Below, piece after piece: positions 50,067 through 60,757 of a DNA stretch of 64,000 bases. Numbering within the stretch: the stretch's first letter is position 1; each line of letters begins with the position of its first letter. The translations under genes and the position numbers were made by a program. Below the pieces are notes generated by a model. It saw only the letters and a list, made by a program, of their open reading frames with translations. It was not told the origin of the DNA and did not search any database. Source of the stretch: Myxococcales bacterium (GTDB lineage Bacteria; Myxococcota_A; Polyangia; Nannocystales; Nannocystaceae); contig JACKDV010000009.1 of assembly GCA_020633315.1 (NCBI GenBank), positions 88,501-152,500 of the forward strand, written 5' to 3'.

Positions 50067-51746
50067 CTACTCCCAGATCACCTTCTTCTTGGTGTCGTAC
50101 CACTCCTCGAGCTTCTCGGCGTACATGTCCTCGATGGAGCCGCGCTTGATCTTCATGGTGGGCGTGAGCTGCCCGCCCTCGATGGTCCAGCGGTCCTTGG
50201 CCACCACGATGAAGCCCAGGCGCTCGTATTCTTCCACCTGCCGGTTGGCCTGGCGCAGCAGGTCCTCGAGGGCGGCGGACACGGAGTCCTTGACCCCGGG
50301 CTGCTCGAGCTTGGGCAGCAACTCCTCGGCGAGCTGCACCACGGCGTGCGTCATGGGGTGGCCCGAGCCGGCCACCAGCGACAGCTCCACCCGCTCATCG
50401 TTGTTGAGGATGTTCTCGATCGGCGCGGGCGCGACGTACTTGCCCTTGCTGGTCTTGAACAGCTCCTTGACCCGACCGGTGATCTTGAGGCGACCCGTGT
50501 CGTCGAGCTCGCCGCGGTCGCCGGTCTTGAGGAAGCCGTCCTCGGTGAATGCCTCCTTGGTGAGCTCCTCGTCCTTGTAGTAGCCGAGCATGTTGCCGGG
50601 GCTCTTGACCAGGATCTCGCCCTGGTCGCTGAGCTTGCACTCCACGTCGGGGTAGGCGTGGCCGATGTAGCCGGCGCGGCCCTTGCCGGGCATGGTGAGG
50701 TGCGAGTAGTTGAAGTTCTCGCTCATGCCGTAGCCCTCGAGCAGCTCGAGGCCGAGGTCGCGGTACCACTGCAGCAGCTCGGCCGGGATGGGGGCCGAGC
50801 CGCTGCCCGCGAAGCGCACGTGGTCGAGGCCGAGGTTGGTGAGCACCTTCTTCTTGATGATCCCCTTGATGATGGGGAGCTTCATCAGCAGCTCGAGCCG
50901 CTTCCTGGGCAGCTTGTGGAACACGCCGAGCTGGAACTTGAGCCACAGCCGCGGCACCGAGATGAACACGGTGGGGCGGGCGCGCTTGAGGTCCTCCACG
51001 AAGGTCTCGAGGCTCTCGGCGAAGTAGACGGTCTCCCCGCAGTACAGCGACATGCACTCCGACAGCCAGCGATCCATCGCGTGGGCCAGCGGCAGGTAGC
51101 TGAGCATGCGATCGTCCTTGCTCATGTGGATGATCTTGGCCAGGCCGATCGTGGGCGCGGTGATGGTGCGGAAGCTGTGCAGCACCCCCTTGGGCCGACC
51201 CGTGCTCCCCGAGGTATAGATGATGAGCGCCTCGTCGTCGGCGTCGCGCCGCGGCTTGCCCTCGACCGGCTCGGCCTTGGCGATCACCTCGTCCCACTCG
51301 GGCGCGTCGGTCTTGGGCGCGAGCGGGAAGGCGATGCGGGGCACGCCCTCGGTCAGGCCCTGCTGGATCTCGGCCCAGGGCTCGGCGTCGAGCTTGCCGA
51401 TGAAGATCAGCCGCGACTCGCTGTGCTCGAGGATGTAGCGCACGGTGTCGCGGGCCAGCGTGGGGTAGAGCGCCACGCTCACGTGCCCCGCCATCCAGAT
51501 CGCGAGGTCGGCGATGAAGAAGTGCGCGCAGTTCTTGCTGATGATCGCGATCTTCGAATGCGGCGGCAGCTCGAGCGAGCGCAGGTGCCCCGCCATGGCC
51601 GCGGCCTCCTCGAAGACCTGGGCGAAGCTGTACTCCTTGACCCGGCCGCCGCCGAGCGGCTGCACCAGGTAGGTCTCGTTGGCGCGGCTCTCGACGTTGG
51701 CGTAGAAGCGGTTGAGCAGCAGGTGGGACTCGATGTCTTTGGGCAT
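50067..51746 (-). CDS. Long-chain acyl-CoA synthetase (AMP-binding enzyme)
   Basis: A 559-residue fatty-acid-CoA ligase that activates acids through an acyl-AMP. Motifs: ATP loop IIYTSGSTGRPKGVLHS, YLPLAHAMDRW, SGSAPIPAELLQWY, the core motif ELLEGYGMSENFNYSH, then the hinge GDRGELDDTGRLKITGRVKE and LFKTSKGKYVAPAPIEN, the last resembling FadD15/long-chain enzymes. The catalytic lysine sits in the C-terminal lobe (LTPTMKIKRGSIED). The ATG at 51746 is preferred over a GTG seven codons upstream because MPKDIESHLLL fits the family start. It follows gatB by 25 bp on the same strand and may be part of that operon; the link to translation is only positional. Confidence 0.93.
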   Translation of the reverse strand: MPKDIESHLLLNRFYANVESRANETYLVQPLGGGRVKEYSFAQVFEEAAAMAGHLRSLELPPHSKIAIISKNCAHFFIADLAIWMAGHVSVALYPTLARDTVRYILEHSESRLIFIGKLDAEPWAEIQQGLTEGVPRIAFPLAPKTDAPEWDEVIAKAEPVEGKPRRDADDEALIIYTSGSTGRPKGVLHSFRTITAPTIGLAKIIHMSKDDRMLSYLPLAHAMDRWLSECMSLYCGETVYFAESLETFVEDLKRARPTVFISVPRLWLKFQLGVFHKLPRKRLELLMKLPIIKGIIKKKVLTNLGLDHVRFAGSGSAPIPAELLQWYRDLGLELLEGYGMSENFNYSHLTMPGKGRAGYIGHAYPDVECKLSDQGEILVKSPGNMLGYYKDEELTKEAFTEDGFLKTGDRGELDDTGRLKITGRVKELFKTSKGKYVAPAPIENILNNDERVELSLVAGSGHPMTHAVVQLAEELLPKLEQPGVKDSVSAALEDLLRQANRQVEEYERLGFIVVAKDRWTIEGGQLTPTMKIKRGSIEDMYAEKLEEWYDTKKKVIWE

Positions 51747-51771
51747 GGCGGCGCGGGGGGAGCCCACACTC

Positions 51772-53237
<1,466 letters not shown>

Positions 53238-53241
<4 letters not shown>

Positions 53242-54758
53242 GCGATCGCCTCCGCGGTGGGGGGACGCCGACGATGGTGCTCGCTGCGATCCTCGTGGGC
53301 GGCCGCGGCCGCGAGCAGGGTGGGCTCGCCCAGCACGGGCGCCGACAGCTGCACGCCGATGGGCAGGGCCGGGCGCTCGGCGGTGGCGTGGCTGAGGCCG
53401 GCGGGGATCGAGATCGCGGCGAGGCCGGCGAGGTTGGCCCCCACGGTGAACACGTCGCTCAGGTACATGGCCAGGGGATCCTCGTCGCGCTCGCCCCGGC
53501 GAAACGCGGGGCCGGGGGCGGTGGGCGAGGCCAGCAGGTCGCAGCGCGCGAAGGCCTGCGCGTAGTCGCGGACGATCAGCGAGCGCACCTTCTGCGCCTG
53601 CCCGTAGTAGGCGGCGTAGCTCTCCTTGCGCAGCACGAAGGTCCCCAGCAGCACGCGTCGCTTCACCTCGGCCCCGAAGCCGCGCTCGCGGGTGGCCTCG
53701 TAGGTCTGGCGCAGCGAGGGCCGGGCCTCGCGGTGGCCGTAGCGGATCCCGTCGTAGCGCGCGAGGTTGCTGGCCGCCTCGGCGGTGCACAGCACGTAGT
53801 AGGTGGCCACCGCGTGCTCGGCGTGGGGCAGCTCCACGTCGACCAGGGTGGCGCCGGCGTCCGCCAGCACGGCCAGCGAGCGCTCGAAGGCCTCGCGCAC
53901 CTCGGGCTCGAGCGCCTCGTGGTCGAGGGCGGCCCGATGCACGCCCACCCGCAGGCCCTGGGCCCCGCGCTCGCAGGCGGCGAGGTAGTCGGGCACGGGC
54001 GCGTCGAGGCAGGTGGCGTCGTGGGGATCGGGACCGGCGAGCACCTGCAGGAGCACGGCGGCATCGCGGACGTCGCGGGTGAGCGGCCCCGCCTGATCGA
54101 GGCTGGAGGCGAAGGCGATCATGCCGTGACGGCTCACCCGGCCGTAGCTCGGCTTGAGCCCCACCACCCCGCACAGGCTGGCCGGCTGCCGAATGGAGCC
54201 GCCGGTGTCCGAGCCCAGCGCGGCCGCACACGAGCCCGCCGCGACCGCGGCGGCCGAGCCTCCCGAGGAGCCGCCGGGCACGTGCTCGGGCGACCACGGG
54301 TTGCGCACGGCGGGGTAGGGGGTGCTCTGCGAGGACGAGCCCATCGCGAACTCGTCCATCGCCAGCTTGCCGGTGATCACCGCGCCCGCCTCGGCCAGGC
54401 GTCGCGCGTGGGTGCCCGCGTAGGGGGGCACCCAGCCCTCGAGGATCCGCGAGCCGCAGCGGGTCTCGATGCCCTCGGTGACGAAGATGTCCTTGAGCCC
54501 GATCGGCACGCCGGCGAGCGGGCCCAGCGGGCGCCCGGCCTCGCGGGCGGCGTCGATCGCCTCGGCCGCGGCGCGAGCCTGGTCGCGCGCGCGCAGCAGG
54601 TAGGCATGGATCGCGGGCTCGGTGGCGTCGGCTCGGGCCTCGAAGGCCTGCAGCACCTCGGTCGCGCGGCGCGAGCCGTCGCGCACGCCGGCCGCGATGG
54701 CGCGGGCCGTGGGCCACCGCGCTCCCGCGTCGTCCTGGGGATCGCCTCGCTGCGCCAT
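53238..54758 (-). CDS. gatA: Aspartyl/glutamyl-tRNA amidotransferase subunit A
   Basis: GatA is the amidase subunit that releases ammonia from glutamine or asparagine for GatCAB. The 506-residue product has the amidase-signature features: the scissile Lys in LAGVPIGLKDIF, LAEAGAVITGKLAMDEFAMG, then GSSSQSTPYPAVRNPW and the Ser-cis-Ser catalytic block PGGSSGGSAAAVAAGSCAAA and LGSDTGGSIRQPAS. The C-terminal part carries FDxLxSPT-like CDLLASPTAPGPAF. It starts 6 bp after gatC and overlaps gatB by four bases. An N-terminal extension of ~15 residues is variable in appearance. Confidence 0.97.
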
Positions 54759-54764
54759 GGATCC

Positions 54765-55052
54765 TCAGTCCTCCTTGAACTTCGGCACCACCACCTGGTC
54801 GTCGCGCACCGCGGGCACGCCCCGCAGCGGCTCGGCCAGGGTGGGCCCGGGCTGGTCGTCACGCAGGGCGCTGCCCGGTCGCGAGGGCGGCAGGTGCTCC
54901 GGCACGCCCTCGGTGTCCACGGCGCGCAGCTGCTCGAGATAGTCGAGGATCGGCCCGAGCTGCGCGGCGAAGCGCTCGGCCTCGGCATCATCGAGGGACA
55001 GTCGAGCCAGTGTGGCCAGCTCGTGACACTCCGCGAGCGAGACGGCGGTCAT
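54765..55052 (-). CDS. gatC: Aspartyl/glutamyl-tRNA amidotransferase subunit C
   Basis: A 95-residue stabilising subunit of GatCAB. It has the family start LAECHELATLARLSLDDAEA with FAAQLGPILDYLEQL, then VDTEGVPEHL, LRDDQPGPTLAEPLRG and the C-terminal VPKFKED, close to VPKVI/VPKFKE endings of GatC proteins. The ATG at 55052 gives the normal length; the frame is open for 16 more codons upstream. It is the first gene of the gatCAB-acyl-CoA-synthetase run and is divergent from a lipoprotein gene (196 bp spacer). Confidence 0.93.
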   Translation of the reverse strand: MTAVSLAECHELATLARLSLDDAEAERFAAQLGPILDYLEQLRAVDTEGVPEHLPPSRPGSALRDDQPGPTLAEPLRGVPAVRDDQVVVPKFKED

Positions 55053-55248
55053 GACGGTCGCGGAGGCTAGCACCGCGCGCGACGGACCGAGCGCGGCCAC
55101 GGGATCTCCGCGATCGAGCCAGCGACGCGACGGAGCGGCCGCTGCGCAGCCGCGAGATCACCGCAAGGGCGCGCGGGGACCCGAGGCGAGGTCGGCGGGT
55201 CCACCCGGTTCCGTGACAGGGTGTCCGCCACGCGGTACGGTTTTGGAC

Positions 55249-56202
55249 GTGAGGTCGCCAGGGCACCAACTGGCCGCGCTCGCCGTCGCGTCGCTCGCGA
55301 TGGTGGCGGGTGGTTGTGCGACCGATGGCCTCGACTCCCGGCCCGACGTGGGCTCCGAGGCCGACCAGCTGCGGCTGGGTCGGGTGCACGTGGTGCTCGA
55401 GCCGCAGGCCGAGCGCTCCGCGGGCGAGGAGCCCGACGACACCGACGCCTTCGAGATCTCGGCCGGCTTCGCGTTCGTGCAGGGCTTCGAGGAGGACTTC
55501 GTGCGGGCGCGGGTGGGCATGCCCGTGCTGCCCACCGACGTGCTCCGTCCCAGCGATTGCGTGGTGTCCGATCAGCTCGTCACCGCCGAGGTGTCCGACA
55601 CCCTGGGGTCCGATCTGCAGGAGCTGCACCTCGTCGACGCGGGCAACCTCAGCGTGCACATCGGCGGGCAGGACGTGGACGTGCCGCTGTCGCTGGTGCC
55701 CGACCTGCTGCCGTACATGCACGGCGTGGAGTACTACTACTACGACGACGAACTCCCGGCGGCGATCGGCCGCGAGGGCGGTCGCGTGGTGGTGGAGGCC
55801 AGCGGCTCGCAGACCGAGGAGCTGCCGCCCTTCCGCGTGGAGGGCCTGGTGCCGCCCGCCATGGGGCTGCACGTGGGAGAGGGCGACCTGGCCGAGCTGG
55901 CCGACGGCGCGCTGGTGCTGCGCTGGCAGGCCGAGACCGAGGGCAGTGGCTTGGTCACCGTGCGTCTCACCGGCCTGCAGGGCGGCGAGCCGGCAGGGGC
56001 CGAGCTCACCTGCGTGCTCTCGGATCAGGGACAGACGCGGCTGTCGTTCGACGGCCTGCGACCGCTGGGCCTGATGCTCGACGCCGACTCGCTGCGCGTG
56101 ACCGCGAGCCGCCTGCGGGCGTCCACCTTCGACGCGGGCGACTTCATCGGCAGCGAGCTGTTCGTCGAGCGGCGCGAGACCATCGTGCTGCCGCTGCGCT
56201 GA
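55249..56202 (+). CDS. Hypothetical lipoprotein
   Basis: A 317-residue lipoprotein with no recognisable family. The GTG at 55249 provides a leader ending MVAGGC, then ATDGLDSRPDVGSEADQL. The mature part has several strand-rich segments (HVVLEPQAER, FVQGFEEDFVRARVGMPVLP, LVTVRLTGLQGGEPAGAEL) and one possibly disulfide-bonded pair of Cys (SDCVVSD, LTCVLSD). A Tyr cluster HGVEYYYYDDE lies mid-protein. It could be a beta-sandwich adhesin or enzyme-associated protein. Single gene, ~250 bp before the TlpA-like fusion gene on the same strand. Confidence 0.65.
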   Translation: MRSPGHQLAALAVASLAMVAGGCATDGLDSRPDVGSEADQLRLGRVHVVLEPQAERSAGEEPDDTDAFEISAGFAFVQGFEEDFVRARVGMPVLPTDVLRPSDCVVSDQLVTAEVSDTLGSDLQELHLVDAGNLSVHIGGQDVDVPLSLVPDLLPYMHGVEYYYYDDELPAAIGREGGRVVVEASGSQTEELPPFRVEGLVPPAMGLHVGEGDLAELADGALVLRWQAETEGSGLVTVRLTGLQGGEPAGAELTCVLSDQGQTRLSFDGLRPLGLMLDADSLRVTASRLRASTFDAGDFIGSELFVERRETIVLPLR

Positions 56203-56456
56203 GCCGCGGGAGATCGGCGGCCGGGCGTCCGAGCGCGTCGCCTCGCGGCGGGCGCCGAGCAGCACCCCGGCTCGAGCATCGCTCGTTGGCCGGCGAACGA
56301 ACGTTCCCGTCGACCGAGCCCGGTGACCCGATCGGGGCCGCCGCGGCGCATCGCGATGGCACGACACGCGCGGGCTCCTGTGAGAGATTCCCTGTCGTCC
56401 GCGTGGGTCCCGAAACAATGGCTGGGCTCGCGCGCGCAAACTGGAAAGCCGGTCCC

Positions 56457-58691
56457 ATGTCCACACGCACGCACGTTCCTTCGCTGCTCCTGCTGTCCTC
56501 CCTCGCGCTCGGCTGTGCGGCCGAGACCGGCGGGGGCGATGCCACGGCGCAGCCCCCCGGGCAGCCCGGGGCGGCCGCTCCCGAGGCGGCGGTGGCCGAG
56601 GTGGAGGTCGACGAGACGCCCCCGGTGCCCCTCGATCAGTGGCGCACCGTCAAGAAGGAGGGCGAGGCTGCCACGCGGGTGGCCGACCTCGAGGAGCGCA
56701 TCACCAAGTGCCGGGCCTTCGTGGACGCGCACCCCGATCACCAGGCGGCGGGCGACGTGCTGGAGACCCTGGCCGACTCGCTCATCGAGAAGGGGGGCTT
56801 CGATCCGGCCGAGCTCGCGGCCTGCCTCGAGGCCAAGGCCGCGCTCGAGGAGGACTCGTCCACGCCCACCGAGCTGGTGCAGCGCTACCACCTCAAGCAC
56901 GACCTGCCCATCGACAGCGGCCTGCGGCTGCTCGAGCTGGCGCGCGAGCGCCTGGCCCAGGACGAGAAGGAGCTCGCGCTCGAGACCGACGAGCGCCGCC
57001 GCGAGTGGATGGAGCTGCGCCTGGCCTACCAGCGGGCCAAGGCCGACGCCTTCGAGGCGCGGCTGTTCCTGCGCGACAAGAAGGTGGACGAGGCCCTCGG
57101 GGCGCTCGAGCGCGGCCACGCCGAGACCACCAAGCTCGCCAAGGACATCGTGGTGCGCGACGCCGAGGGCAAGGCGGTGCGCACCCTGGCCGGCGGCGTG
57201 CTCGAGGAGCTCGACGTGCTCACGGCCGAGGCCCTGCACCGCAAGGGCGACGACGCGGGGGCCCGCGAGTCGCTGGCCAAGGCGCTCGGCTTCCTCGACG
57301 ACCTCGAGGTCCGCGGCATGTATGACGAGCTGCGCACCGGCCTGGGCGGCAGCGGGGGCACCGACCGCCTGATCACGGCCCAGCGCCAGGACGCCCAGCG
57401 CTTCGTGCTCGAGGACCTCGCGGGCAAGAAGGTCAAGCTCGACGACTACCGCGGCAAGGTGGTGCTGGTGACCTTCTGGGCCACCTGGTGCGGCCCCTGC
57501 AAGCGCGAGATGCCCGAGCTGCAGAAGTTCCAGCAGGAGTACAAGAGCAAGGGCGTCGAGGTGCTCGCGATCAACATCGACGACTTCAACAGCCGCTCCA
57601 AGATCAAGCCCTTCCTCGACGAGAACAACCTGGGCAAGGTGAAGGTGCTGCTCGAGGAGCCCAAGCAGCTCACCGAGTACAACTACAACGCCATCCCGGC
57701 GCTCTACGTGATCGATCGCGAGGGGCGGGTGGCCCACGCCCGCACCGGCTACGACCCCGAGCTCAAGGAGAAGCTCGGCAACGAGATCAAGGCGATCGTC
57801 GAGGGCACCGAGGACGCCGGGCGCTCGCTGCTGACCATCGAGCAGGCGCCCGCGGGCTGGGAGGTGCTGTGGAAGCAGCCCGTGCGCGGCGACGTGCGGG
57901 CGCTGGCCGTGGCCGAGGCCACCAAGGGGGCCAAGGGCGAGATCGGGGCCGTGGGGCGCGACGGCCTCATGCGCTGGTCGGCCGACGGCGAGTCGCTGGG
58001 CGCCAAGCCGATCGCGGGCTGGACCCGCAGCCTGCGGGTGAGCGACCTCGACGGCGACGGCAAGCGCGAGTGGATCGTGGGCGGCTGGCAGGACCTCAAG
58101 GTGCTCGACCATGCGGGCGAGCTCTACTGGGAGCACGGGGGCCAGGGCATGGTCACCGTGGCCGGCGTGCACGACCTCAACGGCGACGGCTTCCAGGAGA
58201 TCGTGCTGCAGGACGGCGAGCGGGTGGTGGTGATGAAGGCCGTGCCCGATCCAATGTGGACCTCGGCGCCCTTCAAGGATCTCGAGGCGGTGCGCATCGA
58301 TCCCGGCGGCGGCGTGCTGGTGCAGGCCGACGGCGAGCTGGTGGAGCTGAGCGCCCGCGGCAAGGTCACCAAGCGCGGCACCGAGGCCCCCGAGGGCCGC
58401 ACCCTCAGCGGTCGCATGGAGACCCCCGACGGCCCCATGGACCTGTTCGAGGGCAAGTGGGATCCCACCCCCGAGCTCGGCCACGACGTGGACGGCGACG
58501 GCCAGGACGACGTGATGGTCGCGGGGCGCCAGGGCGTAATCGTCTACGACCAGCAGGGCAGGCCCGTGCTGCGGGTGCGCAGCCACGACGTGGGCATCGA
58601 GGCCGCCATCGGTGATCTCGACGGCAAGGCCGGCGCCGAGCTGGCGCTCTTCGTCGAGCACTACGGGCTGGTGGTGCTCGGCAAGAAGTAG
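56457..58691 (+). CDS. TlpA-like thioredoxin domain fused to FG-GAP-like propeller, lipoprotein
   Basis: A 744-residue lipoprotein (leader ending SLALGC). Residues ~60-300 are a helical region with TPR-like pairs (CRAFVDAHPDHQAAGDVLET, LRLLELARERLAQDEKELAL). The middle (~310-450) is a TlpA/ResA-type thioredoxin domain: VLVTFWATWCGPCKREMPEL, with C345-x-x-C348, then AINIDDFNSRSKIKPFLDE and the cis-Pro loop NAIPALYVIDREG. The last ~270 residues hold FG-GAP/VCBS-like repeats (VSDLDGDGKREWIVGG, HDLNGDGFQEIVLQDG, DVDGDGQDDVMVAG). TlpA-like domains reduce disulfides or haem-site Cys outside the membrane; fusion to a propeller is unusual. A strong hairpin ends the gene. Confidence 0.82.
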   Translation: MSTRTHVPSLLLLSSLALGCAAETGGGDATAQPPGQPGAAAPEAAVAEVEVDETPPVPLDQWRTVKKEGEAATRVADLEERITKCRAFVDAHPDHQAAGDVLETLADSLIEKGGFDPAELAACLEAKAALEEDSSTPTELVQRYHLKHDLPIDSGLRLLELARERLAQDEKELALETDERRREWMELRLAYQRAKADAFEARLFLRDKKVDEALGALERGHAETTKLAKDIVVRDAEGKAVRTLAGGVLEELDVLTAEALHRKGDDAGARESLAKALGFLDDLEVRGMYDELRTGLGGSGGTDRLITAQRQDAQRFVLEDLAGKKVKLDDYRGKVVLVTFWATWCGPCKREMPELQKFQQEYKSKGVEVLAINIDDFNSRSKIKPFLDENNLGKVKVLLEEPKQLTEYNYNAIPALYVIDREGRVAHARTGYDPELKEKLGNEIKAIVEGTEDAGRSLLTIEQAPAGWEVLWKQPVRGDVRALAVAEATKGAKGEIGAVGRDGLMRWSADGESLGAKPIAGWTRSLRVSDLDGDGKREWIVGGWQDLKVLDHAGELYWEHGGQGMVTVAGVHDLNGDGFQEIVLQDGERVVVMKAVPDPMWTSAPFKDLEAVRIDPGGGVLVQADGELVELSARGKVTKRGTEAPEGRTLSGRMETPDGPMDLFEGKWDPTPELGHDVDGDGQDDVMVAGRQGVIVYDQQGRPVLRVRSHDVGIEAAIGDLDGKAGAELALFVEHYGLVVLGKK

Positions 58692-58716
58692 CCGCGATCA
58701 CCAGCCGCAGGCGCGA

Positions 58717-58760
58717 CGAAGCGGGGCCTCGCTCGAGATCGAGCGGCGGGCCCCGCTTCG
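58717..58760 (+). terminator. Terminator of the TlpA-like fusion gene
   Basis: CGAAGCGGGGCC (58717-58728) pairs exactly with GGCCCCGCTTCG (58749-58760), 12 bp of stem, with a smaller nested hairpin in the loop. No long T-tract follows, but the stem is strong. Confidence 0.7.
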
Positions 58761-58822
58761 TGTCGGAGAATGTCCCCCCAACTTTCACGACCCTTCTCCG
58801 GGGCTCTCGCTATGCTCCCCGC

Positions 58823-59074
58823 ATGCCGCTGAAGAGGATTCGCCTGAGCGCCGACGGCTCGTTCACGGCCTGGGACATGGACGGCAACTTCGTGTGGTCG
58901 CCCCCCGGCCAGACCATCTGGGACTCGCTGCGGACGCTCGCGCTGGGGCTGCAGGCCCCTTGGATGTCGCTGGAGGACGCGTACCGGCAGGCCGCCGTCG
59001 CGCACAACGTGCGCCTCACCTTCGACGGCTCGGGCCGGCCCCAGACCGTGGTCGCCCTGCCGGACCGGGACTGA
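58823..59074 (+). CDS. Small hypothetical protein
   Basis: An 83-residue protein of unknown family. It begins MPLKRIRLSADGSFTAWDMD, where the Trp/Asp/Gly alternation suggests a short beta-rich module, and continues FDGSGRPQTVVALPDRD at the end. It has no signal peptide or Cys. It may be a small regulatory or domain-type protein; the coding call rests on the clear start region, the stop, and the gap left by its neighbours. Convergent with the M23 gene. Confidence 0.55.
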   Translation: MPLKRIRLSADGSFTAWDMDGNFVWSPPGQTIWDSLRTLALGLQAPWMSLEDAYRQAAVAHNVRLTFDGSGRPQTVVALPDRD

Positions 59075-59101
59075 GGGCGTCCGCGGCCCGGCGACGGGCC
59101 C

Positions 59102-60757
59102 TCAGCGACGGCGGCGTCGCAGCACGCTCGCGACCAGCAGCAGCGACCACCAGGCTCCGCCGCCGCGGCCGTCGGTGGTGCAGCCGCAGCCGCCGGCCCC
59201 GTCGTCCATCCCGGGCGGCACGGCCGGCCCGCTGCCGCTGCCGTCACCGTCTCCCGCCGTCCCGCCGGGCAGGTCGTCGCCACCCGCGGTGTCGTCGGCC
59301 ATTCCGTCGCTGTCGCCCTCTCCGGCGCAGTCGGGATGGGGCTGCCCCTGGTCGTCCAGCGGACACTGGGCGTCGTCGATCGAGTAGATCACGCCGTCCT
59401 CGGAGCTCACCAGGAAGGGCGCGGCCCGCAGCGGCGTGCCGGTGGGCACCTCGTCGAGCACGATCGCCGGCCACGGCTCGGCCTCGTCCCAGCGAAGCCC
59501 CCACGCGACGGCGACCTCCTCGCTGGCCACGCTGCGCTTGTAGCCGGGGTCCATCAGCCAGCGGCGCTGCTCGGGATCGCCGTCGCTGTAGACCAGCACC
59601 GGGTACTCGGGGAAGGGCCGCTCCATCGCTCGCGCGGCGAGCTGCTCGGGGGGCGACCAGGCCACCTGCCACAGCGGCGAGAAGGCCCAGGCGGCCATCA
59701 CCTCGGGGCTGGCCAGCTCGCGGCGCACGCCCTCGGGCATGGGGGGCGGGTCGCAGGTGAAGGCGTAGGGGCTGCCCTCGAGCTCCACCGGCGAGTCGCC
59801 GTCGCCCACCACGTAGAAGTAGGTGTCGTGGGCCTGGGTGTCGCGCAGCCGCAGCGGCACCTCCACCTCGAAGCCGTGGTCGCACGAGCCCAGCGGGTCG
59901 CACAGGTCCTCGCGCGGGCGATCGGCGAGCACGTCGATCACGGTGGCGGTGGGATCGTCCTGCGGCGCACCGAACGAGACCAGCACGGTGGCCGGGCCCT
60001 CGGGATCGTCGCCGGTCTGGGCCCAGCCCCGCAGCGCCTCGCAGTCGCTCAGCGAGGTCTCCACCGTGCCCTCGCCGTTGCCCACCAGGCCCATCAGCTC
60101 CTGGTAGGCGCCGATCAGGGACATGTACGTGGGCGCATAGACGTTGCCGAAGCCGGCCACGTCCATGCGGATGTTGAAGTGCAGGTGGATGGTGGTGGAG
60201 GTGCCGCCGAACTCGTTGGAGGTACGGTTGATCCGCTCGGCCTTGGCCAGGCTCTGCCCCACCGACACGATGTTGCCGCCGCCGTGCAGGTAGTCGAAGC
60301 GCACCCCCGAGGGCGTGGTCACGTAGACCGAGTAGCTGCCGATGTTGGTGACGGTGCCGGCCTCGGCCGCCACGTTCCAGTGGGTGAGGTCGTCGCAGGT
60401 GGAGGGGCGGATGTCCTGGCCCTGGTGGCCGACGCCGGCCGGGCACATCGGCATGTCCCACGAGCGGGTCTCGCAGTAGTTGTCCCACCACGGGTAGTCG
60501 TAGTTCTGCGCGCTGCACTGGCTGCCGCCCGGGCCCTGGCTGCCGCCGTAGCCCCACACCTGCGAGTTGGCGAAGGCGGGGCCCGACTCCATTGGGAAGC
60601 GCATGCCGGGGGCGTAGACGTTCTCGTCCACGCGGCCCTGGCCCGAGCCGGGGGTGAGCTCGCCCGGCGGCATGTAGTCGAAGGGCTCGCCGGCCGTGGC
60701 CTGGGTGGGCAGCAGGGCGAGCGCGGCCGCCCCGAGCAAGAGGACACGCGGGGTCAT
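59102..60757 (-). CDS. M23-family peptidase-like protein with MYXO-CTERM-type tail
   Basis: A 551-residue secreted protein with an N-terminal Sec leader (VLLLGAAALALLPTQATA). The peptidase-like region contains GVGHQGQDIRPSTC, which matches the M23 HxxxD zinc motif, then NIGSYSVYVTTPSG, FDYLHGGGNIVSVGQSLAKA and TIHLHFNIRM, matching the HxH motif. M23 enzymes cut peptidoglycan cross-links. A middle ~250 residues have no known domain. The C-terminus has a Gly/Asp linker, GGCGCTTDGRGGGAWWSLLL and a run of Arg, the MYXO-CTERM sorting pattern (Cys, membrane segment, basic tail), so it is probably surface-attached. Its ATG overlaps the stop of the next upstream lipoprotein gene (ATGA). Confidence 0.85.
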   Translation of the reverse strand: MTPRVLLLGAAALALLPTQATAGEPFDYMPPGELTPGSGQGRVDENVYAPGMRFPMESGPAFANSQVWGYGGSQGPGGSQCSAQNYDYPWWDNYCETRSWDMPMCPAGVGHQGQDIRPSTCDDLTHWNVAAEAGTVTNIGSYSVYVTTPSGVRFDYLHGGGNIVSVGQSLAKAERINRTSNEFGGTSTTIHLHFNIRMDVAGFGNVYAPTYMSLIGAYQELMGLVGNGEGTVETSLSDCEALRGWAQTGDDPEGPATVLVSFGAPQDDPTATVIDVLADRPREDLCDPLGSCDHGFEVEVPLRLRDTQAHDTYFYVVGDGDSPVELEGSPYAFTCDPPPMPEGVRRELASPEVMAAWAFSPLWQVAWSPPEQLAARAMERPFPEYPVLVYSDGDPEQRRWLMDPGYKRSVASEEVAVAWGLRWDEAEPWPAIVLDEVPTGTPLRAAPFLVSSEDGVIYSIDDAQCPLDDQGQPHPDCAGEGDSDGMADDTAGGDDLPGGTAGDGDGSGSGPAVPPGMDDGAGGCGCTTDGRGGGAWWSLLLVASVLRRRRR

